Below, in pieces: positions 1 through 8,225 of a DNA stretch of 64,000 nt (position 1 is the first letter of the stretch; each line of letters opens with the position of its first letter). Position numbers and translations under genes: made by a program. The notes beneath the pieces are model-generated. The model ran no database searches and had not been told where the DNA came from. It saw only the letters and a program-made list of their open reading frames with translations. Source of the stretch: Mycolicibacterium gilvum (lineage in GTDB: Bacteria > Actinomycetota > Actinomycetes > Mycobacteriales > Mycobacteriaceae); the NCBI RefSeq assembly GCF_900454025.1, contig NZ_UGQM01000001.1:4836001-4900000 (forward strand), written 5' to 3'.

Positions 1-672
1 CTCACCACGGAACTGCCCGACACCTACCGGCTCCTGGGCCGCACCCCACGCCGCATGGTGCCCCTGCGCCCGGCGCCGTCGGCCGTCGTCGCCCACTTCG
101 GCACCCGCGCACCCGCACAGGACACCGACGGGTCACACCACACCATCCTGTTCGGCGACGCGTGGGAACGCACCTTCGACGAGATCATCGACCAGGGCCG
201 GCCGATGGCGGATCCGTCGCTGCTGGTCACCCGTCCCGCACTCGGCGATCCCAGCGTGGCACCGCCCGGCCGCGACCTGCTCTACGTGCTGGCGCCAGCG
301 CCGAACACCGATGTCGGCCACCGGGATTGGGATGCCGACCAGGACGGCTACACCTCGCACATGCTGGACACGGTCAGAGAACGCATGCCGCACCTCGGGG
401 ACGACGCCGAGCTGCTGCGGGTCGTGACGCCGCGGGACTGGGCCCGGCAGGGCATGGCGTCGGGCACACCGTTCGCGCTGTCGCACACCTTCGCCCAGAC
501 CGGCCCGTTCCGCCCGGCCAACACGATCCGCGGGATCGACAACGCGGTGCTGGCCGGCTCCTCTACCGTTCCTGGTGTGGGCATCCCGACCGCGATCGTG
601 TCCGGCCGACTGGCCGCCGACCGGGTCACCGGGGCCGGGAGTCGGACTCAACCTCGGGTAGTGACGCAATGA
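1..672 (+). CDS. crtI: Phytoene desaturase CrtI, C-terminal part (5' end outside window)
   Basis: Reading frame 1 is open from the first base and ends in TGA at 670-672, so this is the 3' end of a gene that starts upstream. About 223 residues are visible. The C-terminal stretch with GIDNAVLAGSST, then PGVGIPTAIVSGRLAADRV, is the FAD-contacting end of CrtI-type phytoene desaturases, which convert phytoene to lycopene. It lies 13 bp before crtB in the same direction, the usual crtI-crtB order of actinobacterial carotenoid clusters. The N-terminal dinucleotide-binding motif is outside the window, so the family call rests on the C-terminal motif and the context. Confidence 0.9.
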   Translation, partial: LTTELPDTYRLLGRTPRRMVPLRPAPSAVVAHFGTRAPAQDTDGSHHTILFGDAWERTFDEIIDQGRPMADPSLLVTRPALGDPSVAPPGRDLLYVLAPAPNTDVGHRDWDADQDGYTSHMLDTVRERMPHLGDDAELLRVVTPRDWARQGMASGTPFALSHTFAQTGPFRPANTIRGIDNAVLAGSSTVPGVGIPTAIVSGRLAADRVTGAGSRTQPRVVTQ

Positions 673-685
673 TTGGGGCGCAACG

Positions 686-1630
686 ATGATCGGCTCAGAA
701 TTGGATGCCGCCGGGGTGCGGGACAAGGATCTGCGGCAGGCCTACCGGGAGTGCCGACGCCTCAACGCCCAGCACGGTAAGACCTTCTTCCTCGCCACCC
801 GGCTGCTGACGCCGGCACAGCGGCCCGCGGTGCACGCGCTCTACGGCTTCGCCCGCCGCGCCGACGACGTGCTCGACAGCTTCGACGATCGCTCCGTCGC
901 GGCCCGCGCCGACGAGCTGCAGAATCTGGCCACCGCGCTGTTCACCCGGCTGGTGGAGAAGCAGCACTCCGGCAACGATCCCGTGCTCGACGCGGTCGAG
1001 GACACCGCCCGGCACTACCGGATCGACTGGCAGCTGTTCGACGACTTCCTGGCGTCGATGCGGATGGATCTGACGATCACCGACTATCCCGACCGTGCGG
1101 CGCTCGACCGCTACATGTACGGCTCGGCCGAGGTGATCGGCCTGCAGATGCTGCCGGTGCTCGGCACCGTGGTGCCGCGTGAGGAGGCGGCGCCGTACGC
1201 CGCGGCGCTGGGCAAAGCGTTCCAGCTGACGAACTTCCTGCGCGACATCGACGAGGACCTGACCCGTGGCCGGGTCTACCTGCCCGCCGACGAGCTCGCC
1301 GCGCACGGCGTGGACCGCGAGGTGCTGACATGGTGCCAGCGCAACCGCCGTACCGATCGCCGGCTGCGGGCCGCACTGGTCGAGCAGCACGCGCTGACGC
1401 GGCGCATCTACGTGCAGGCCGAACGCGGGATCGCGATGCTGCATCCGCATTCCCGGCCGTGTGTGGGAGCCGCGCTGACGCTGTACTCGGAGATCCTCGA
1501 CCGGATCGAGGAGATCGACTTCGCCGTGTTCGCCCAGCGCGCCACCGTCTCGACGGCACGCCGCCTGCAGGTCGCCTCCGCGGGACTGGCCCGCGCCGCA
1601 CGGGCCCGCTTCCGGCACCGGGGGGCCTGA
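686..1630 (+). CDS. crtB: Phytoene synthase CrtB
   Basis: 314 residues, normal for the family. The two Asp-rich Mg-diphosphate motifs of squalene/phytoene synthases are present: DDVLD at residues 60-64 and NFLRDIDED near 184-192, followed by GRVYLP. It condenses two geranylgeranyl diphosphates to phytoene, the first committed carotenoid step. The ATG at 686 follows the crtI stop by 13 bp, so the two are probably co-transcribed. About 127 bp separate it from the next gene; that gap holds a 12-bp perfect palindrome, TGTCCATGGACA (1693-1704), of unknown role. Confidence 0.96.
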   Translation: MIGSELDAAGVRDKDLRQAYRECRRLNAQHGKTFFLATRLLTPAQRPAVHALYGFARRADDVLDSFDDRSVAARADELQNLATALFTRLVEKQHSGNDPVLDAVEDTARHYRIDWQLFDDFLASMRMDLTITDYPDRAALDRYMYGSAEVIGLQMLPVLGTVVPREEAAPYAAALGKAFQLTNFLRDIDEDLTRGRVYLPADELAAHGVDREVLTWCQRNRRTDRRLRAALVEQHALTRRIYVQAERGIAMLHPHSRPCVGAALTLYSEILDRIEEIDFAVFAQRATVSTARRLQVASAGLARAARARFRHRGA

Positions 1631-1757
1631 CATCGACGGAACGCTCGTTTGTCCGATGCCGCCGGCGGCGGCCTCGCAGCGGCCATACTCGGTGTCCATG
1701 GACATCGTGTCGACTTCTCCTGCACGCCGTGCCGACCCGCCCGCGGCGGTGTGATCC

Positions 1758-2462
1758 GTGGCGACCTACGACGTCCCGGACGCTTTCGACGCCGGCGCCG
1801 ACGCCTACGACGGCCTCGTCGGCGCGAACCCCGGCTATCACAAGCACCTACGCCTGTCGGCCCGGCGGATGGGGCTGCCCGACGGGGGGCGCGGGCTCCT
1901 TCTGCTCGACATCGGTTGCGGCACAGGAGCATCGACCGCCGCGCTGCTGCGTGCCGCGCCGCACGCCGAGATCGTCGCGGTCGACGGCTCGGCAGGCATG
2001 CTCGCCCAGGCCCGCGCGAAGCGGTGGCCGCCCAACGTCCGCTTCGTACACAGCAGGGTCGAAGATCTCGCGGTGAACGGGGTGACCGGCCCGTTCGACG
2101 GCATCCTCGCGGCGTACCTGATCCGCAATGTCGCCGACCGCGACGGCGTCCTTCAGGAGTTGCGTGCGCTGCTGCGGCCCGGCGGTGTGTTCGCCGCCCA
2201 CGAGTACTCGGTGCGTGACTCCAGGACCGCGACCGCGCTGTGGAACCTGGTCAGCTCGGCCGTCATCATCCCGGCGGGCAGGCTGCGCTCGGGAGACGCC
2301 GAGCTGTACCGGTACCTCAAACGCAGCGTCAACGAGTTCGACGGCGCCGCGGAGTTCCGTAACCGTCTGCAGCGCAACGGCTTCGTCGACGTCACGAGCC
2401 ACACCATGTCCGGTTGGCAGCACGACATCGTGCACACGTTCCTCGGGAGGACGCCACAGTGA
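1758..2462 (+). CDS. CrtT-like SAM-dependent methyltransferase of the carotenoid cluster
   Basis: 234 residues with a class I SAM fold. Motif I, LLLDIGCGTGAST, is near residue 50, and there is an acidic VAVDGS at the end of strand 2. The GTG at 1758 is chosen because it gives the full fold. Its stop overlaps the next start as GTGA (2459-2462), so it is translationally coupled to crtU. In streptomycete isorenieratene clusters a methyltransferase-like gene, crtT, sits in the same position next to crtU. The substrate of CrtT-type proteins is not established as far as I recall, so a role in ring or end-group modification is inference from position. Confidence 0.75.
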   Translation: MATYDVPDAFDAGADAYDGLVGANPGYHKHLRLSARRMGLPDGGRGLLLLDIGCGTGASTAALLRAAPHAEIVAVDGSAGMLAQARAKRWPPNVRFVHSRVEDLAVNGVTGPFDGILAAYLIRNVADRDGVLQELRALLRPGGVFAAHEYSVRDSRTATALWNLVSSAVIIPAGRLRSGDAELYRYLKRSVNEFDGAAEFRNRLQRNGFVDVTSHTMSGWQHDIVHTFLGRTPQ

Positions 2463-3994
2463 ACGATCCGCGACGGGTTCTGCATCCCGCCGCCGCAGCC
2501 CTGCCCAGCGCCTCTGCGCTCGGTGCGCAGCCGAAGGCGGCGGTCATCGGCGGCGGCATCGCCGGCCTCGCCGCGGCCACCTCGCTGGCCGAGCGCGGTG
2601 TCGCGGTGCGGCTCTACGAGCGGCAGAGCTACCTGGGCGGGCGCGTCGGAGGATGGCAGGACACGCTCGACGACGGCACCACCGTCGCCATGAACCGGGG
2701 CTTTCACGCCTTCTTCCGCCAGTACTACAACCTGCGCGGCATCCTGAGCCGCATCGACCCGTCCCTGTCGATGCTCAGCCCGCTGACCGACTATCCGCTC
2801 GTCGACGCGCTCGGCAGGCGGGACACGTTCCGCGGACTGCCCCGCACACCACCGTTCAACGCGATGGCGTTCGCGTTGCGCAGTCCCACCTTCCGGGTGC
2901 GCGACCTGATCAGGCTCGACGCGCGTGCGGCCGCTCCGCTGGCCGCGGTCTCGGTCCCGGGCACCTACGACGAACTCGACGACCAGGATGCCGAGTCGTT
3001 TCTGCGGGACATCAACTTCCCCGACGCCGCACGGCATCTGGCCTTCGAGGTGTTCTCCCGCAGCTTCTTCACCCGACCCGCCGCGCTGTCGGCGGCAGAA
3101 CTGGCCACCATGTTCCACATCTACTTCCTCGGATCCAGCGAGGGACTGGTGTTCGACGTGGCCACCTCGAATTTCGATGTGGCGCTGTGGAATCCGCTCG
3201 CCTCCTACCTGGAGCGCCTGGGCGCCCACGTCCACACCGGCACCGCGGTCGACAGCGTGACGGCGACGTCGCAGAACAGCTTCATCGTCACCGACGGTGC
3301 GGGTGACGAGAACGAGGTCGACGGCGTCGTCCTCGCCACCGACGTGTCGGCATTGCAGTCCATCGTCTCGTCGTCGGAGTCACTCGGCGATCCGGAATGG
3401 CGCGAGAAGATCCACCGCATGGGAACCGCACTGCCGTTCGTGGTGCAGCGCCTGTGGTTGGACCGTCCGGTGCGCGGCGACCGGCCCGCCTTCCTGGGCA
3501 CCGGCGGCCTGCCGCCGCTGGACAACATCAGCGTGCTGGAGCGTTATGAGCACGAGGCCCGCGACTGGTGCGCACGCACCGGCGGCTCGGTCGTCGAACT
3601 GCATGCGTATTCGGTCGACCAGGACAGCCCCGAACTGCGCCGAGCCCTGATCTCGCGGTTGCACGACTTGTATCCCGAGACGGTGGACGCGACGATCGTC
3701 GGGGAGAAGACGCTGTGCCGCAACGACTGCCCGCGGCTGGCACCCGGGGATTTCGCCCAGCGGCCCACGGTGCGGACCCCCCATCCGGGGCTCGCGCTGG
3801 CCGGTGACGGCATTCGCATCGACCTGCCGGTTGCCCTGATGGAACGCGCCGCCACGACCGGTATCGCCGCCGCCAATTCACTGCTCGCCCATTTCGGCGT
3901 CACAGGGCACGATATGTATACGGTTCCGGTGCGCGGCCGCTCGCCGGTCCTGCGGCATCTGGCCAACCGCGTGGAAAGGCGGGTCTTGCGATGA
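2459..3994 (+). CDS. crtU: CrtU, FAD-dependent carotene desaturase/methyltransferase (aromatic-ring forming)
   Basis: 511 residues from GTG 2459. That start overlaps the upstream stop as GTGA and has GGGAGG at 2445-2450 as its ribosome binding site. The N-terminal FAD motif VIGGGIAGLAAATSLAERG (near residues 23-41) is followed by YLGGRVGGW, as in CrtU and related amine-oxidase-type desaturases. CrtU converts beta-ionone rings to aromatic phi rings (beta-carotene to isorenieratene). The C-terminal LALAGDGIRIDLPVALMERA resembles the FAD-binding end of carotenoid desaturases. The stop overlaps the first ATG of a tandem repeat (ATGA, 3991-3994). Confidence 0.85.
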   Translation: MNDPRRVLHPAAAALPSASALGAQPKAAVIGGGIAGLAAATSLAERGVAVRLYERQSYLGGRVGGWQDTLDDGTTVAMNRGFHAFFRQYYNLRGILSRIDPSLSMLSPLTDYPLVDALGRRDTFRGLPRTPPFNAMAFALRSPTFRVRDLIRLDARAAAPLAAVSVPGTYDELDDQDAESFLRDINFPDAARHLAFEVFSRSFFTRPAALSAAELATMFHIYFLGSSEGLVFDVATSNFDVALWNPLASYLERLGAHVHTGTAVDSVTATSQNSFIVTDGAGDENEVDGVVLATDVSALQSIVSSSESLGDPEWREKIHRMGTALPFVVQRLWLDRPVRGDRPAFLGTGGLPPLDNISVLERYEHEARDWCARTGGSVVELHAYSVDQDSPELRRALISRLHDLYPETVDATIVGEKTLCRNDCPRLAPGDFAQRPTVRTPHPGLALAGDGIRIDLPVALMERAATTGIAAANSLLAHFGVTGHDMYTVPVRGRSPVLRHLANRVERRVLR

Positions 3995-4096
3995 GCGCTT
4001 GCGCGAAGAGCCGAGGGATGCGATGAGCGCTCGCGCGAAGAGCCGAGGGATGCGATGAGCGCTCGCGCGAAGAGCCGAGGGATGCGATGAGCGCTC
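3991..4096 (+). repeat. Tandem 32-bp repeat (3 full copies plus a 10-bp start) creating a chain of coupled mini-ORFs
   Basis: Copies lie at 3991-4022, 4023-4054 and 4055-4086. The first 10 bases of a fourth copy are the start of the Rieske gene at 4087. Copies differ only at one base in the first (GCTT versus GCTC). Each copy begins ATGAGCGCT and encodes an 11-residue peptide of the form MSA(C/R)AKSRGMR. Each peptide's TGA overlaps the next ATG as ATGA. The first ATG overlaps the crtU stop in the same way. A 21-base piece of the unit recurs on the minus strand at 57354-57376. Confidence 0.9.
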
Positions 4097-5190
4097 TGGG
4101 TCGCCTCACCCACTCGGTGAAGAAGGCCTGGCCGTTCGAAGTCCTGCCGCGCACCGCCTGGGCCCGTCAGTCCCCCACGGTGGGGCAGGCGTCCCCGCAG
4201 CTGATCGAGGCCGCGCTGGCCCGCAGCCAGGCCCGGCCCAGCGGCAACTGGTACGTCATCGCTGCGGGCGCGGACGTCGGCGCCAAGCCCGTCGGCGCGA
4301 CCGTGGCGGGAGCGGAACTGGTGTGCTGGCGTGGCGCCGACGGCGAGGTGCACGCCGGCCCGGCGAGCTGCCCGCATCTGGGAGCGGACCTGTGCACCGG
4401 CACCGTCGACCGCGGCCAGCTGGTGTGCCCGTGGCACGGGCTGCGACTGACCGGTCGCTCGCGCCCCGACTGGCCGTCGGTTCCGACGTTCGACGACGGC
4501 GTGCTCGTCTGGGCGCGGCTCGACCGCATCGGCGGTGAGGCCCCGACCGAGGCGCCGATCGTGCCGGTTCGGCCCGAGGCCCCGACGATCGCTGCGGTGA
4601 CGACGCTGCACGGGGCGTGTGAGGCCGTCGACATCATCGCCAATCGGATGGATCCGTGGCACGGCGGCTGGTTTCACCCGTACTCGTTCACCAAGCTCGA
4701 GGTGTTGTCCGCACCCGGCGAGGACGGCGACATCCCTGAGGAGCTCGACCGCTTCCTGGTGGCGGTCACGTTCCGCATCGGCCGCCTCGGCGTGCCGGTG
4801 ATCGCCGAGTTCACCAGCCCCGAGCCGCGCACCCTGGTCATGCGCATCGTCGACGGCGAAGGCACCGGCAGCGTGGTCGAAACGCACGCGACGCCACAGG
4901 GTTACGACCGCGACGGCAGGCCGCGCGCCACGGTGACGGAGGCTGTCGTCGCCCATTCCGACCGTCCCGGGTTCGCGCGCGCGATGCGGGTGGCGCCGAT
5001 GATCACGCCGTTCATGCGGCACGCCGCGAACCGACTGTGGCGCGACGACCTGGTGTACGCCGAGCGCCTGCAGACCGTGCGGGAGCAGAAGGCGTCCGGA
5101 GCCGCCGATCTGCTCAGACCGCTACCCGAGCCCACCCGGGGAGACCGGCAGCCTCCAGCAGCGGCACCTGGCTCTGCGCCCACGGACTGA
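4087..5190 (+). CDS. Rieske [2Fe-2S] protein of the carotenoid cluster (DUF5914-like)
   Basis: 367 residues. The Rieske cluster motif is visible as SCPHLGAD at about residues 96-103 and VCPWHGL about 20 residues later (C-x-H and C-x2-H ligands). The rest has no obvious mononuclear-iron triad in the usual spacing, so this may be an oxygenase of atypical type or an electron-transfer protein. Start ATG 4087 is the last of four ATGA-linked ATGs after crtU, which implies translational coupling to the carotenoid operon and a role in carotenoid modification such as ring hydroxylation; that role is inference. The 3' end overlaps convergent idi by 77 bp. Confidence 0.75.
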   Translation: MSALGRLTHSVKKAWPFEVLPRTAWARQSPTVGQASPQLIEAALARSQARPSGNWYVIAAGADVGAKPVGATVAGAELVCWRGADGEVHAGPASCPHLGADLCTGTVDRGQLVCPWHGLRLTGRSRPDWPSVPTFDDGVLVWARLDRIGGEAPTEAPIVPVRPEAPTIAAVTTLHGACEAVDIIANRMDPWHGGWFHPYSFTKLEVLSAPGEDGDIPEELDRFLVAVTFRIGRLGVPVIAEFTSPEPRTLVMRIVDGEGTGSVVETHATPQGYDRDGRPRATVTEAVVAHSDRPGFARAMRVAPMITPFMRHAANRLWRDDLVYAERLQTVREQKASGAADLLRPLPEPTRGDRQPPAAAPGSAPTD

Positions 5191-5659
5191 TAGCCCACCG
5201 CAGCGCGGCGGCCGAGCGCAGGTCGCTCCATTCCACCCACTCCAGGTCCATCACCTCGTCCGGGGCCGGGGACACGGTCCCGTCGATCAGCGCACAGAAC
5301 ACCGGGCAGATCTCGTTCTCGACCGTACCGTCGGCGGCACGCGCCCAGTAGCGGAAGTCGGGCAGTACGCACACGACGTCGGCCAGCGCGGCTCCCAGTT
5401 CGCGCCCGGCGCGTCGGTGCACGGCGTCGGTGACGTCCTCACCCGGGGCGGGGTGGCCGCAGAAGGAGTTCGTCCACACCCCGGGCCAGGTCTTCTTGCC
5501 GAGCGCCCGACGCGTCAGCAGCACGCGCCCCGACGAATCGAACAGGTAGCACGAGAAACCGAGGTGTAGGGGGGTGTCACCGTGGTGCACCGTGGACTTC
5601 GCGGCCGTGCCCACGCTGCTGCCGTCGGGATCGAGAAGAACCACCTGCTCGTCGCTCAC
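5114..5659 (-). CDS. idi: Isopentenyl-diphosphate delta-isomerase, type I (Nudix)
   Basis: 181 residues from GTG 5659. The type I Idi signatures are present: TNSFCGHP carrying the catalytic Cys near residue 68, the Nudix-like GEDVTDAVHRRAGRELG, and WVEW with the catalytic Glu region near the C-terminus. It interconverts IPP and DMAPP, supplying the prenyl starter for the adjacent carotenoid genes. It is convergent with the Rieske gene, and the two coding regions share 77 bp (5114-5190). No clear Shine-Dalgarno precedes the GTG. Confidence 0.95.
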   Translation of the reverse strand: MSDEQVVLLDPDGSSVGTAAKSTVHHGDTPLHLGFSCYLFDSSGRVLLTRRALGKKTWPGVWTNSFCGHPAPGEDVTDAVHRRAGRELGAALADVVCVLPDFRYWARAADGTVENEICPVFCALIDGTVSPAPDEVMDLEWVEWSDLRSAAALRWAISPWAQSQVPLLEAAGLPGWARVAV

Positions 5660-5707
5660 CGCACCATTAGTACCCCGCCCGCACGGCGCCGGGGCCCTGC
5701 GCGACCC

Positions 5708-6892
5708 TTACGAAGTTGTGACCAGTGCGTCGACCGCGCGCGGGCCCAGCACCTCGTCGAGCACCATGGTCGCGCTTCCGATGCCTCCACTCCTGTCGCC
5801 GAGAGCCGCGGGGAGGACGTCGAGATTCTTGGTGGCCAGCGCGGTCGCGTTGCCGTACAACGTTTCCCGCAGCCCGGCGACGAAGATGTCGTACGCCCCG
5901 GCGACGTCTCCGGCGACGACCAGCGCCGCCGGGTTGAGAAGGTTGACCGCCGCGGCGAGCACTTTGCCGACATGCCGGCCGCTGTCGCGGATCAGCCTGC
6001 GGGCCAGAGCATCTCCGGTGTGAGCCAGCGCGACCACGTCGCGCAGGTTTTGCACCGTCCGACCGTCCTCGCGGAGCGCGCGCACCAGCGCCCACCCGCC
6101 TGCGACGGTCTCCAGACAGCCGACGTCCCCGCACCGGCAGGCCCGGCCTGCGGCGGCCGCGGTCTTGTTGTGCCCGAACTCCCCCGCAGCCCGGATCGAG
6201 CCCACCTGCAGCACACCGCCGAGGATGATGCCGGCGCCGAGACCGGTCGAGGCCTTGATGACGAGCAGGTCGTCGAATGCCCGCCCGGCACCTTCGCGCC
6301 ATTCGGCGAGCGCGATCACGTTGGCGTCGTTTCCGAGCACGACGGGCGCGGGGGTGAGATCGCGAAAATACGGGAACAGCGGTGCACCGTCCCACCCGCT
6401 GAGCACCGGCGTGTCGATGCTGGTGCCGCGCACCGGATCGACGGTGCCGGGAAGGCTGAGCCCGACCCCGAAGATCCGGGCGTCCCGACGGTCGGCCTCG
6501 CTCAGCAGGAGATCGAGGCGCCCGACGATGTCGGGCATCAAACTCGCCGGACCCTGGCCGGGTTCCTGGTCGATGTCTGCCGTCGCCAGCGCGTCGCCGG
6601 CCAGGTCGCACACGCCGAGCCTGGTCCGGCTCCCGCCGACCGCCGCGGTCAGCACGATGCCGGCCGCGGCATTGAAGCGCAGCACCGCGGCGGGCCGACC
6701 CCCCGTGGACGGTGCGTGCTGGTCTTCGACCACCAGCCCACGCGACGTGAGCTCACTCACCCTGGCGTTCACCGCGGTCCGGGACAGACCCGAGAGGGCG
6801 CCGACCTCAGAGCGCGTCAACCCGCGCTTCGCCCTGATGAGGGCGTAGATGTCTCCCACAGAGGTGGGAACCGCGGTCCTCGGTGACGACAC
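5708..6892 (-). CDS. ROK-family transcriptional regulator
   Basis: 394 residues. The N-terminal winged helix-turn-helix is at about residues 15-60 (LTRSEVGALSGLSRTAVNAR). The ROK sugar-kinase-like domain follows, with FGVGLSLPGTVD near 160 and the ROK zinc motif CRCGDVGCLE near 250. This is the XylR/NagC type, usually a sugar-responsive repressor. It is divergent from the MFS gene across about 120 bp that hold an inverted repeat (6900-6922), so it may control itself and the exporter; the ligand is unknown. Confidence 0.88.
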   Translation of the reverse strand: MSSPRTAVPTSVGDIYALIRAKRGLTRSEVGALSGLSRTAVNARVSELTSRGLVVEDQHAPSTGGRPAAVLRFNAAAGIVLTAAVGGSRTRLGVCDLAGDALATADIDQEPGQGPASLMPDIVGRLDLLLSEADRRDARIFGVGLSLPGTVDPVRGTSIDTPVLSGWDGAPLFPYFRDLTPAPVVLGNDANVIALAEWREGAGRAFDDLLVIKASTGLGAGIILGGVLQVGSIRAAGEFGHNKTAAAAGRACRCGDVGCLETVAGGWALVRALREDGRTVQNLRDVVALAHTGDALARRLIRDSGRHVGKVLAAAVNLLNPAALVVAGDVAGAYDIFVAGLRETLYGNATALATKNLDVLPAALGDRSGGIGSATMVLDEVLGPRAVDALVTTS

Positions 6893-6899
6893 ATCCAGA

Positions 6900-6922
6900 G
6901 CATAACTCGGCGCACCTTATGC
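6900..6922. promoter_or_regulatory. Inverted repeat in the ROK/MFS divergent promoter
   Basis: GCATAA at 6900-6905 and TTATGC at 6917-6922 form a perfect 6-bp inverted repeat with an 11-base spacer, just upstream of the ROK start. The surrounding 120 bp are AT-richer than the genes, as expected of a promoter. An operator role is inference. Confidence 0.35.
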
Positions 6923-7013
6923 ATTTGAAGTACAGAAGTGAGATTGATGAATACGTAATTGGTCCCTACCGTTGACGCGTGAGTTCTTTCGAGGTGCCGC
7001 CGCGGTTTGCGCT

Positions 7014-8225
7014 GTGAGCGCGGCGGTCGACCAGCAGTCCACTCCGGGCGCGTCCGTGGCGGCGCCCGATCCGGTCGTGCGCCGACTCGCCGTTCTGGCC
7101 CTGGCGCTGGGCGGGTTCGGCATCGGCACCACCGAATTCGTGGCGATGGGACTGCTGCCCGACATCGCACGCAGCTTCGATGTGTCGGAACCGGTTGCGG
7201 GGCATGTCATCTCGGCCTATGCCCTCGGCGTCGTGGTCGGCGCGCCGCTGATCGCCGCGATCACCGCCCGGATGGCGCGGCGCACGCTGCTGCTGGCGCT
7301 GATGGCGGTGTTCACCCTCGGCAACCTGGCGAGCATGCTGGCGTCGTCATACGAAACGCTCGTCGGCGCGCGATTCCTGGCGGGTCTGCCGCACGGTGCG
7401 TACTTCGGCGTCGCGGCACTCGTCGCCGCCCATCTGATGGGGCCGCAGCACCGCGCCAAGGCCGTCGCGCACGTGCTGACCGGACTGACGGTGGCCACGG
7501 TGCTCGGGGTACCGGTGGCATCCTGGCTCGGCCAATCGCTGGGCTGGCGCGCAGCCTTCGGACTCGTCGTCGCGGTCGGAGTGCTCACCCTGACGGCGCT
7601 GGCGCTCTGGCTACCGGTCCAGCTGCGGCTGATGCGTTCCACCAGTCCGCTCACCGAACTCGGTGCGCTACGCCGGCCGCAGGTGTGGTTGGCGCTGGCC
7701 GTCGGGATGATCGGCTTCGGCGGCATGTTCGCGGTGTACACCTACATCGCCACCACGATGACCGACGTCGCCGGGATGCCCCGGGCTCTGGTCCCGGTGG
7801 CGCTCATGGTGTTCGGGCTCGGCATGTTCTTCGGCAACCTCGTCGGCGGGCGGTTGGCCGACCGTTCGGTCGTGCGGGCGCTGTACCTGTCGATGGGAGC
7901 GTTGTGCGCCATGTTGACGCTCTTCGTCGCCGCATCGCACAACCCCTGGACCGCGCTGCTGGCGCTCTTCGGTATCGGCCTGACCGGCTCCGCGGTCGGC
8001 CCCGCGCTGCAGACACGTCTGATGGACGTCGCGCATGACGCGCAGACACTGGCGGCCGCACTGAATCATTCCGCACTCAACATCGGCAACGCGACGGGTG
8101 CCTGGGTCGGCGGCCTCGTCATCGCCGCCGGGTACGGCTACACCGCTCCCGCCGGTGCCGGCGCGGTGCTGGCGCTGGCGGGCCTGGTCGTCCTCACCGT
8201 CTCGGTGGTGCTCCAGAAGCGCTAG
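7014..8225 (+). CDS. MFS drug/sugar exporter of the AraJ/YdhP (DHA1) type
   Basis: 403 residues with about 12 hydrophobic segments. GTTEFVAMGLLPDIA in the first membrane helix is the hallmark of the AraJ/SotB/CmlA-type DHA1 exporters. A loop with RMARR lies between helices 2 and 3. GTG 7014 is preferred because the next residues lead straight into the first helix; an upstream in-frame TTG at 6972 would add 14 residues. The stop overlaps that of the convergent downstream gene in the tetranucleotide CTAG (8222-8225). The substrate is unknown. Confidence 0.85.
   Translation: MSAAVDQQSTPGASVAAPDPVVRRLAVLALALGGFGIGTTEFVAMGLLPDIARSFDVSEPVAGHVISAYALGVVVGAPLIAAITARMARRTLLLALMAVFTLGNLASMLASSYETLVGARFLAGLPHGAYFGVAALVAAHLMGPQHRAKAVAHVLTGLTVATVLGVPVASWLGQSLGWRAAFGLVVAVGVLTLTALALWLPVQLRLMRSTSPLTELGALRRPQVWLALAVGMIGFGGMFAVYTYIATTMTDVAGMPRALVPVALMVFGLGMFFGNLVGGRLADRSVVRALYLSMGALCAMLTLFVAASHNPWTALLALFGIGLTGSAVGPALQTRLMDVAHDAQTLAAALNHSALNIGNATGAWVGGLVIAAGYGYTAPAGAGAVLALAGLVVLTVSVVLQKR

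Noticed and set aside
3991..4096. CRISPR-like array
   Set aside because: The repeats are directly adjacent with no spacers and are explained by duplicated start/stop junctions.
6972..7013. TTG start for the MFS exporter
   Set aside because: No ribosome binding site precedes it; GTG 7014 gives a more usual N-terminus, although 6972 cannot be excluded.
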